Shown here: positions 5,176 through 10,193 of the stretch, piece by piece
Layout of the letters: the number at the start of each line of letters is the position of its first letter
Numbering within the stretch: position 1 is the first letter of the stretch
Origin: Armatimonadota bacterium
GTDB taxonomy: Bacteria; Armatimonadota; SYMT01
Direction: 5' to 3'
Length of the DNA: 10,193 nucleotides
Assembly (NCBI GenBank): GCA_020696885.1
Contig: JAJFMS010000048.1
Span: 1 to 10,193 of the forward strand
Made by a program: the position numbers and the translations under genes
Notes under the pieces: generated by a model
What the model saw: only the letters and a program-made list of their open reading frames with translations
What the model was told of the DNA's origin: nothing
Database searches by the model: none

Positions 5176-6114
5176 ATGAGCCGTGATGATGGGATACCGC
5201 GCCTGGATCGGCGCCAACTTCTGGCCGCCGGAGCAGCGGCCCTATTGACCCCGCACTCCAGAGCCGCCGCAGCGGAACCCGCGCCGACCGAGTTCCAGGT
5301 AGCGTGCATGACCTACGTGTACCGCGCCTTCCCGCTGCAGCGCGCCCTGGAGGGGATTGCCCGCAGCGGCTACCGGTACGTGGCGTGGGGCACGGAGCAC
5401 CTGGAGGCGGACGGGCGGAAGGTGCCGGTGCTGGCGAAGGGCGCGCCGGCAGCCGAGGCGCAGCGCCTCGCTTCCCGCTGCCGGGACCTCGGCCTCCAGC
5501 CGGTGATGATGTTCTCCAACGTCTATCCGGAGCACAAGGACGGTCTCGACGTGCTAAAGCGTCGGATCGAGCAGGCGCACGCCGCGGGGATGCCGCAGGT
5601 GCTGACGTTCGGGCACACGGAGAACGGCGGCTACCCGCTCTGGCTGGAGCGGTTCCGCACGCTCGGTCCGCTCGCCCGGGCCGCGGGCGTGACCCTGGTG
5701 ATCAAGCAGCACGGCGGGGAGACCGGTACCGGCACCGCCTGCGCCAAGTTCACCCGCGAGTTGGGCGACAGCGGCGTCAAGGTCAACTTCGATGCCGGGA
5801 ACGTGATGGACTACCTCAGCGTCGATCCGATCCCGGACCTGAAGGCGTGCGCGGACGAGGTCCGCAGCTTCTGCATCAAAGACCACCGCGACTTCCCGAA
5901 GGACGAGGACTGCGGTCCCGGCTTCGGGGAGATCGACCACTACCGCCTGCTCCACGCGGTCGCCCAGACCGGACGGAAGCTGCCGCTCTGCTGCGAGAAC
6001 ATCTCGGCGCCGCTGCTGCCCCCGCCCACGGATGCCGCCGGCGTGGACCGCCTGGCGCTGCGGGCACGGGAGTTCCTGGAGACAGTGATCCAAGGGCTGC
6101 AGCGAGCGCGGTAG
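5176..6114 (+). CDS. Tat-exported sugar phosphate isomerase/epimerase-like TIM-barrel protein
   Basis: This 312-residue protein belongs to the xylose-isomerase-like TIM-barrel (AP endonuclease 2) class, whose members isomerise or epimerise sugars using a divalent metal. A twin-arginine signal is visible: RLDRRQLLAAGAAALL (9-24), with likely cleavage after about A33, so the protein is expected in the periplasm. Barrel features include FGHTENGG (H147, E149), VIKQHGGE (H179, E182), KVNFDAGN (D206), FCIKDHRD (C233 to D239), GFGEIDHYRLL and CCENI (E274), which fit the usual metal-ligand order. An oddity is that the common strand-7 motif 'H-x-KD' reads CIKD, with a histidine only after it (H237). 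The ATG is preceded by AGGTGGG at suitable spacing. The substrate cannot be named. Secreted members of this family are common in planctomycete-like and Armatimonadota-like genomes. It is a single-gene unit ended by the terminator at 6292-6331. Confidence 0.85.
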   Translation: MSRDDGIPRLDRRQLLAAGAAALLTPHSRAAAAEPAPTEFQVACMTYVYRAFPLQRALEGIARSGYRYVAWGTEHLEADGRKVPVLAKGAPAAEAQRLASRCRDLGLQPVMMFSNVYPEHKDGLDVLKRRIEQAHAAGMPQVLTFGHTENGGYPLWLERFRTLGPLARAAGVTLVIKQHGGETGTGTACAKFTRELGDSGVKVNFDAGNVMDYLSVDPIPDLKACADEVRSFCIKDHRDFPKDEDCGPGFGEIDHYRLLHAVAQTGRKLPLCCENISAPLLPPPTDAAGVDRLALRAREFLETVIQGLQRAR

Positions 6115-6181
6115 GGGATGTGTGAGAGTGGGGAGAGTGGGGACTTGCCCAAGCGGATGCAGGGATGACCGCTTTCTAGCA

Positions 6182-6261
6182 CAGCGTTGCAACGCTGGGA
6201 ACCAACTCAACCTCCCGCAGTCCCGGAGGGACGACCGCACGCCCCGCGTTTCAATGTGGGG
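6182..6261. repeat. Three-hairpin dispersed repeat element
   Basis: Three palindromes lie in series in the gap after the TIM-barrel gene. The first is CAGCGTTGCAACGCTG (6182-6197, perfect 16-bp palindrome). The second is GTCCC-GGA-GGGAC (6220-6232). The third is CCCCGCGT-TTCA-ATGTGGGG (6242-6261, 8 bp, two pairs only possible as G-U). The pattern 'GTCCCGGAGGGACGACCG' followed by a 'CCCCGCG...' stem resembles dispersed multi-hairpin intergenic elements of environmental bacteria. G-U pairs in the third stem suggest selection for, or decay of, an RNA fold. No coding sequence was seen between 6115 and 6291. Confidence 0.55.
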
Positions 6262-6291
6262 TAAACGACCGATCGCCGGCCCTAAGACGAA

Positions 6292-6331
6292 AAAAGGCCG
6301 GGGCTTGCTGGTTGGCAAGCCCCGGCCTTTT
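6292..6331. terminator. Bidirectional rho-independent terminator
   Basis: Perfect 17-bp inverted repeat: arm 6292-6308 (AAAAGGCCGGGGCTTGC) and arm 6315-6331, with a 6-nt loop TGGTTG. The GC core is flanked by an A-run on the left and a T-run on the right, so it serves as an intrinsic terminator on both strands. It sits between the convergent TIM-barrel gene (plus) and the hypothetical gene ending at 6343 (minus). Confidence 0.9.
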
Positions 6332-6342
6332 ACATCGGACCG

Positions 6343-6678
6343 TTAGGAAAGGCGGGAGAGCGCGGTGCGCACTTCCGTCTCCGAAGCGGCGCGCTCGATC
6401 ATGTGCCACTCCAGGCAGCGGCCGTCCTCGAAGTGCACGCGCCAGACGGCTGTCTTCTGGTCCGGGGAGGTGATGCTGCAGGTGAGCGACTTCACCCGCC
6501 GGATCTTCCCGCTAAGATCCGAGCCGATCTCACGAGCGTCGAACTCTTTGATCTTGACCCACATCCCCGGCCGGAAGGGGGGGATTCGCGTGACCTGCTG
6601 CGGCTTGTCCTGGGTGACGCGTCGGCGCGAGACGTGATCAACTTCGGGTTCGATAGTACCGCCCTCCTCAAAAGCCAT
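6343..6678 (-). CDS. Hypothetical protein with a small beta-barrel-like C-terminal region
   Basis: This is a 111-residue protein of unknown function if started at 6678 (MAFEEGGTIEPEVDH). The conserved-looking core is FRPGMWVKIKEFDA, then GKIRRVKSLTCSI and WRVHFEDGRCLEWHMIERA. The 'PGMWVKIKEF...G.I..V' and closing strands read like a small SH3/KOW-type beta-barrel, but this is a resemblance only. In-frame ATG 6750 and GTG 6798 allow longer forms; none of the starts has a good ribosome site, so the start is uncertain. It lies downstream of typA on the same strand but is separated from it by the typA terminator, so it is likely transcribed on its own; its 3' end is served by the bidirectional terminator at 6292-6331. 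No membrane segment or signal peptide is seen. Confidence 0.6.
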   Translation of the reverse strand: MAFEEGGTIEPEVDHVSRRRVTQDKPQQVTRIPPFRPGMWVKIKEFDAREIGSDLSGKIRRVKSLTCSITSPDQKTAVWRVHFEDGRCLEWHMIERAASETEVRTALSRLS

Positions 6679-6823
6679 GCCCGGTCTGCGGGCGAAGCTG
6701 CCGGATAGCTCTCCAAGCCTTCGGGGGACTGTTTTATCGCTCCCCGGCATCACACGTAGGATACACCCTGGGGCGCGCTCAGGCACTACAAATGACACTT
6801 CATGGCACCACTACTGAATCAAA

Positions 6824-6858
6824 AAAGGGGGACTCGGGATTCACCCGATTCCCCCTTT
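6824..6858 (-). terminator. Rho-independent terminator of typA
   Basis: Arms 6824-6838 and 6844-6858 pair at 14 of 15 positions around the loop ATTCA. On the minus strand the stem is followed by a run of T (complement of the six A at 6821-6826). It lies 48-82 bp past the typA stop, so it ends the typA transcript before the downstream hypothetical gene. Confidence 0.87.
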
Positions 6859-6859
6859 C

Positions 6860-6890
6860 GATTCATGAATCACGTGCCTGAGAGGCACGT
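6860..6890. other. Two further palindromes in the typA 3' UTR
   Basis: GATTCATGAATC (6860-6871) is a perfect 12-bp palindrome. Directly beside it ACGTGCCT-GAG-AGGCACGT (6872-6890) is a perfect 8-bp stem with a three-base loop. Both lie between the typA stop and its terminator. They could be RNA 3'-end stabilisers, a protein-binding site, or a dispersed repeat; the sequence alone does not decide. Confidence 0.6.
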
Positions 6891-6905
6891 CTGGAAGGCC
6901 GCTTA

Positions 6906-8744
6906 CTACCGAACTCCGGCCATTTCCTGGTGCTTTACGTCCCGGCGGCGCTGAGTCTTGTCAAGAGTCTTTTTGCGCATGCGGACCGACTTCGGCGTCA
7001 CTTCCACCAGGTCGTCCGGACCGATGTACTCCAGGGCGCGGTCCAGGGACATTTCGATGGCCGGCGTCAGCCGGATCCCCTGGTCCGCGTTGCTGCTCCG
7101 CATGTTGGTGAGGTGCTTGGCCTTGCAGACGTTGACGTCCAGGTCGCCGTCGCGGACGTGCTGCCCCACGATCATCCCCTCGTACACTTCCACGACGGGG
7201 CCGATGAACAGCTTGCCGCGCGGCTCCGCGTTGCTTAGGCCGAACGGCGTGGTGACGCCGGCTTCCGTCGCGATGAGGGAGCCGCCCCGCGCACCCTGGA
7301 TCGGGCCGGCATTCGGGCGGTACCCGGCGAAGATGGAGTTCATGATCGCCGTGCCCTTGGACTCCGTGAGGAGGTCCGTACGGATACCGATGAGCCCGCG
7401 CGTGGGGATGAGGAACTCCACCTGCACCTCGCCGTGGGGCAGGTAGTTCATGTTCTGCATCTCACCGCGCCGGCGGCCCAACAGCTCCACCGCGGAGCCC
7501 AGGTACTCTTCGGGCACTTCCACGGTCAGCATCTCGAACGGCTCGCAGAGCTGGCCTTCGATCTCGCGGAAGATGACCTCCGGCTGGGAGACCTGCAGCT
7601 CGTACCCTTCGCGGCGCATCGTCTCGATGAGGATCGCCAGGTGCAGCTCACCGCGACCGGACACCGCCCAGGAGTCCGGGCTGTCCGTCGGCTCTACTCG
7701 CAGCGCAACGTTGGTCTCGAGCTCCCGCGTCAGCCGGGTGCGGAGGTGCGGGGAGGTGCAGAACTGCCCTTCCCGGCCGGCCAGCGGGCTGGTGTTGACC
7801 CCGAAGGTCATCCGCAGCGTCGGCTCTTCCACCTTGGTGGCGGGCAGCGGCTTCGGATCGTTGATGTCCGCCAGGGTCTCGCCGACGTTTACGTCCGCGA
7901 ACCCGGTCACGGCCACGATGTCGCCCGCCTCGCCCACCGGCACTTCCTGGCGGCGGAGGCCGTTGAAACTGAACACGGTGACCACGCGGCCGTTCTGGCG
8001 CTCGCCGTCCCGATTGAAGTGGACCACCTGCTGGTTGGGCCGGATGGTGCCGTTGAAGACGCGACCCACGGCCACCCGGCCGCGGTGCGCATCGTACTCG
8101 ATGGAGGTCACGAGCATCTGGAGCGGCGCTTCCGGATCGATTGCCGGCGCCGGCACGTGCTCCAGGATCTTATCGAACAGCGGGCGGAAGTCCACGCCCG
8201 GCTCGGAAGCATCCAGCGTCGCCACGCCCTGGAGGGCGCTGGCGTACACGATTGGGAAGTCGAGCTGTTCGTCGTTGGCGTTGAGGTTCACAAACAGATC
8301 GAAGGTCTGATCGATCACCCAGTCCGGCCGCGCGTTCGGGCGGTCGATCTTGTTGACCACCACGATCGCGCGGAGGCCCAGGGCCAGCGCCTTCGAAAGC
8401 ACGAACTTGGTCTGCGGCATCGGGCCGTCCACCGCGTCCACGACCAGGAGCACCCCGTCGACCACCCCCAGGACGCGCTCCACCTCGCCGCCGAAGTCGG
8501 CGTGGCCGGGGGTGTCCATGATGTTGATCTTGGTGGTGCCGTAGCTCACGGCCGTGTTCTTGGCCATGATGGTGATGCCGCGCTCCCGCTCCAGGTCCAT
8601 CTTGTCCATGGCGAGCTCGGGCACGGACTCGTTATCCCGGAAGACGTTGCCCTGGCGAAGCAGACCGTCGACGAGCGTGGTCTTCCCGTGGTCGACGTGC
8701 GCGATGATTGCGACGTTGCGAATGTGATCAAGACGAACAGGCAT
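6906..8744 (-). CDS. typA: Translational GTPase TypA/BipA
   Basis: TypA/BipA is a ribosome-associated GTPase of the EF-G/LepA family that assists ribosome assembly and translation under stress or cold. The 612-residue length is typical. G motifs are all present: G1 AHVDHGKT (15-22), G2 region RGITI (55-59), G3 DTPGH (77-81), G4 NKID (131-134), G5 SAL (169-171). The beta-barrel domain II follows ([20 protein letters not shown]), then EF-G-like domains ([35 protein letters not shown]) and the BipA-specific C-terminal region ([29 protein letters not shown]). The start at 8744 gives the standard N-terminus [20 protein letters not shown]. There is no strong ribosome site directly before it. A sigma70-like promoter lies at 8843-8871 and a terminator at 6824-6858, so it is a monocistronic unit. 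Confidence 0.98.
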   Translation of the reverse strand: MPVRLDHIRNVAIIAHVDHGKTTLVDGLLRQGNVFRDNESVPELAMDKMDLERERGITIMAKNTAVSYGTTKINIMDTPGHADFGGEVERVLGVVDGVLLVVDAVDGPMPQTKFVLSKALALGLRAIVVVNKIDRPNARPDWVIDQTFDLFVNLNANDEQLDFPIVYASALQGVATLDASEPGVDFRPLFDKILEHVPAPAIDPEAPLQMLVTSIEYDAHRGRVAVGRVFNGTIRPNQQVVHFNRDGERQNGRVVTVFSFNGLRRQEVPVGEAGDIVAVTGFADVNVGETLADINDPKPLPATKVEEPTLRMTFGVNTSPLAGREGQFCTSPHLRTRLTRELETNVALRVEPTDSPDSWAVSGRGELHLAILIETMRREGYELQVSQPEVIFREIEGQLCEPFEMLTVEVPEEYLGSAVELLGRRRGEMQNMNYLPHGEVQVEFLIPTRGLIGIRTDLLTESKGTAIMNSIFAGYRPNAGPIQGARGGSLIATEAGVTTPFGLSNAEPRGKLFIGPVVEVYEGMIVGQHVRDGDLDVNVCKAKHLTNMRSSNADQGIRLTPAIEMSLDRALEYIGPDDLVEVTPKSVRMRKKTLDKTQRRRDVKHQEMAGVR

Positions 8745-8842
8745 AAGTTCTGATATGGGAGATGGGTCCGCGGAATAGAGACGGCAGACGCAAAAAGAGC
8801 ACCCCAGCCCACTGCGGACATCTGTGGCCGGCGGCGCGTCTC

Positions 8843-8871
8843 ATTCTACCATTCCGTCATGATACGGTCAA
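8843..8871 (-). promoter_or_regulatory. Sigma70-type promoter of typA
   Basis: On the minus strand TTGACC (8866-8871) and TAGAAT (8843-8848) are separated by exactly 17 nt (8849-8865), close matches to the -35 and -10 consensus. Transcription would begin near 8836, giving a leader of about 90 nt before the typA start at 8744. In a G+C-rich region this AT-rich spaced pair stands out. Confidence 0.75.
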
Positions 8872-8968
8872 ATCAGGCAGGAATCATTAAGGTTCGTGGG
8901 GCAGGATGCGGCCTCGCGGCTGGAATTTGTTCGCTTGAAGGGGCCGGTGGGACCACTTGCGCCCTGTC

Positions 8969-9020
8969 GACACCGCAACTTCGGACTGTTACCGGTGTCA
9001 GATTCAGCTCCGACCCTGAC
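8969..9020. repeat. Inverted-repeat sequence at the edge of the DUF1501 remnant
   Basis: GACACCG (8969-8975) and CGGTGTC (8993-8999) form a 7-bp inverted repeat. The second arm overlaps a further pair, GTCAG (8997-9001) and CTGAC (9016-9020). The GGTGTCAG...CTGAC arrangement looks like REP/Y1-transposase-associated palindromes, but only this copy is in view. It ends next to the point where DUF1501 homology begins (about 9029), with an in-frame stop at 9017. The rest of 8872-9028 shows no gene I can defend. Confidence 0.4.
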
Positions 9021-9028
9021 CCGAAGAC

Positions 9029-9241
9029 CCCGGCGGCGTGAAGGCGGGTCACGTGGTCGGCGCGACCGACGACCTGGGCCTGCGCGCCGTGGAAGACCGC
9101 GTCCACGTTCACGACCTCCACGCGACGATGCTCCACCTGTTGGGAATGGATCACCTGAAGTTGACGTATCGCCACAACGGCCGCGACGAGCGCGCCACGG
9201 TGAACGCCGGCAGGGTGGTGACGAAGGTACTGGCCCGATGA
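9029..9241 (+). pseudogene. C-terminal fragment of a DUF1501 protein
   Basis: DUF1501 proteins (about 450-500 residues, often Tat-exported, sulfatase/alkaline-phosphatase-like fold) are encoded beside DUF1549/DUF1553 proteins in planctomycete-like bacteria. Here only the last part is present: [20 protein letters not shown], then [34 protein letters not shown] and RVVTKVLAR. This is the standard C-terminus, including the family's 'VHDLHATILHLLGLDH' block. The same frame is stopped by TGA at 9017 and I see no earlier DUF1501 sequence in any frame upstream. A GTG at 9038 could start a 67-residue product, but it falls inside a normal DUF1501 segment (GGVKAG). I read it as a 5'-truncated remnant. 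Its stop overlaps the next start by 4 bp (ATGA), the junction expected of an originally coupled operon. Confidence 0.85.
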
Positions 9242-10193
9242 TGGTACGACTGTCCGGATCTCTCCTGGCCTTGAGCCTGGCCTGCGGCACGGCATCCGCC
9301 GCCCCGAAGCCGGCCGCTCGCGCCGCGGCTCCCGCCGTTACCGCGCTCGTGGTTTCGCCCTCGGTGCTCCAACTGGCCGGCGCCGGCTCCTCCGAGAAGG
9401 TCTTCGTCACGGCCACGCTGGGCACCGGGCTGCGGAAGGACGTCACCGGCAGCGCTACGCTCACCGCTCGCGGCGGCGTGGTCCGCGTTGCGCCGGGCAC
9501 CGTGCAGGCGCTGCGCGACGGTCAAGCAATGGTGGAAGTCACGTACGGCGGAAGGAAGACGCAGCTACCGGTTACGATCGCCGCCCGGACGCGGCCGGTC
9601 TCGTTCCAGTACGACGTCCTGCCGATCATGTCCCGAGCCGGCTGCAACCAGGGCTCGTGCCACGGGAACTCCGAGGGTAAGGGCGGCTTCAAGATCTCGC
9701 TCAAGGGCGAGACTCCCGTGGAGGACTACGAGGTCATCGCCCGGCACGGCGGCGGACGCCGGATCAGCACCGGCAACCCGGGCGGTAGCCTCCTGCTGCT
9801 CAAGGCCACCTCCGGGATGCCCCACGGCGGGGGCCAGCGGTTCGCCGTGAAGTCCGACGAGTATGAGACCGTCTCCCGCTGGATCGCGGAGGGCGCGCGG
9901 CTGGACGGCCCGGAAGCGCCCCGGCTGGTGCGGCTGGAGACCACGCCCCGGGAGCAAATCCTTGCCGAGCCGGCCGGTATGGTCCGGCTCACGGTGACGG
10001 GGCGCTTCTCGGGCGGCACGATCCGCAACCTCACTCGCCGCGTCGTCTACAACCCGGGCGACCCAAACGTCACCGTCTCGGACGACGGGCTGGTCCGGTT
10101 CAACGGGCCAACGGACCTGGCCGTGCTGGTGCGCTATGCGGACCAGATGGAGAACGTTCGCCTCACGTACACCGCCGCCAGCAAGGGCTTCAC
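9238..10193 (+). CDS. DUF1549/DUF1553-type planctomycete cytochrome-like protein (3' partial)
   Basis: The first 318 residues are present and the frame runs off the window. It starts at ATGATG (9238 or 9241) overlapping the DUF1501 stop. A signal peptide is visible ([20 protein letters not shown], cleavage near residue 22). A bacterial Ig-like domain follows (about 32-118; [29 protein letters not shown]), then the planctomycete cytochrome C-like domain (about 122-222) with [20 protein letters not shown]: the haem-type motif C136-x4-C141-H142 and [15 protein letters not shown], then [21 protein letters not shown] and the end [12 protein letters not shown] second Ig-like domain begins at about 227. 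These exported proteins usually continue into DUF1549 and DUF1553 domains, giving 700-1000 residues; those lie outside the window, so the full architecture is inferred. The substrate and electron partner are unknown. Confidence 0.88.
   Translation, partial: MMVRLSGSLLALSLACGTASAAPKPAARAAAPAVTALVVSPSVLQLAGAGSSEKVFVTATLGTGLRKDVTGSATLTARGGVVRVAPGTVQALRDGQAMVEVTYGGRKTQLPVTIAARTRPVSFQYDVLPIMSRAGCNQGSCHGNSEGKGGFKISLKGETPVEDYEVIARHGGGRRISTGNPGGSLLLLKATSGMPHGGGQRFAVKSDEYETVSRWIAEGARLDGPEAPRLVRLETTPREQILAEPAGMVRLTVTGRFSGGTIRNLTRRVVYNPGDPNVTVSDDGLVRFNGPTDLAVLVRYADQMENVRLTYTAASKGF

Noticed and set aside
7434..8753. 439-residue open frame on the plus strand across typA
   Set aside because: His/Val/Asp-rich low-complexity translation antisense to an unmistakable typA gene.
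8859..9041. 60-residue plus-strand frame before the DUF1501 remnant
   Set aside because: Overlaps the typA promoter and palindromic sequence, no similarity to the missing DUF1501 part or any domain.

Overview
The window is high-GC bacterial DNA with mixed-strand, mostly compact genes. No rRNA, tRNA, CRISPR array, integrase or intact insertion sequence was seen. The right edge carries a DUF1501 remnant and a haem-motif protein of the DUF1549/DUF1553 (planctomycete-type) class. With the Tat-exported sugar isomerase-like protein and the G+C-rich dispersed hairpins between genes, this suggests Planctomycetota, Armatimonadota, Acidobacteriota or a similar soil/environmental lineage. I cannot fix the phylum from this window alone.

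Layout. Bases 3-1595 hold two plus-strand genes: the 3' part of a Spo0M-like arrestin-fold protein and a HEAT-repeat protein, separated by a REP-like hairpin. Bases 1596-1979 have no gene but carry a 150-bp block of nested, mutually exclusive inverted repeats. Bases 1980-4797 are a tight five-gene plus-strand operon: speD (S-adenosylmethionine decarboxylase), a zinc-ribbon DUF4178 protein, a second membrane-anchored zinc-ribbon DUF4178 protein, a 59-residue membrane miniprotein ending in a glycine-rich tail, and a DUF350 (YjfL/UPF0719) membrane protein. The intergenic distances are 15, -4, 13 and 16 bp. Bases 4799-5094 hold a hairpin and a convergent 76-residue hypothetical gene. Bases 5176-6114 encode an exported xylose-isomerase-like TIM-barrel protein, followed by a three-hairpin repeat element and a strong bidirectional terminator. 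Bases 6343-8744 (minus) hold a hypothetical gene and the translational GTPase typA/bipA, with a clear sigma70-type promoter at 8843-8871 and a terminator at 6824-6858. Bases 9038-10193 (plus) hold a 5'-truncated DUF1501 fragment overlapping by 4 bp the start of a DUF1549/DUF1553-type protein that runs off the window.

The most interesting system is the speD-DUF4178-DUF4178-miniprotein-DUF350 operon. From family knowledge, DUF350, DUF4178 and polyamine enzymes (SpeD or SpeE) recur together; I recall the Mycobacterium tuberculosis Rv2597-Rv2601 neighbourhood as one case. The biochemical output is not established. A plausible inference is a polyamine-linked membrane-stress or membrane-peptide-modification system, with SpeD supplying decarboxylated SAM, the zinc-ribbon proteins as adaptors, and the miniprotein and DUF350 protein acting in the membrane. 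The Spo0M-like and HEAT genes just upstream may belong to the same functional neighbourhood.
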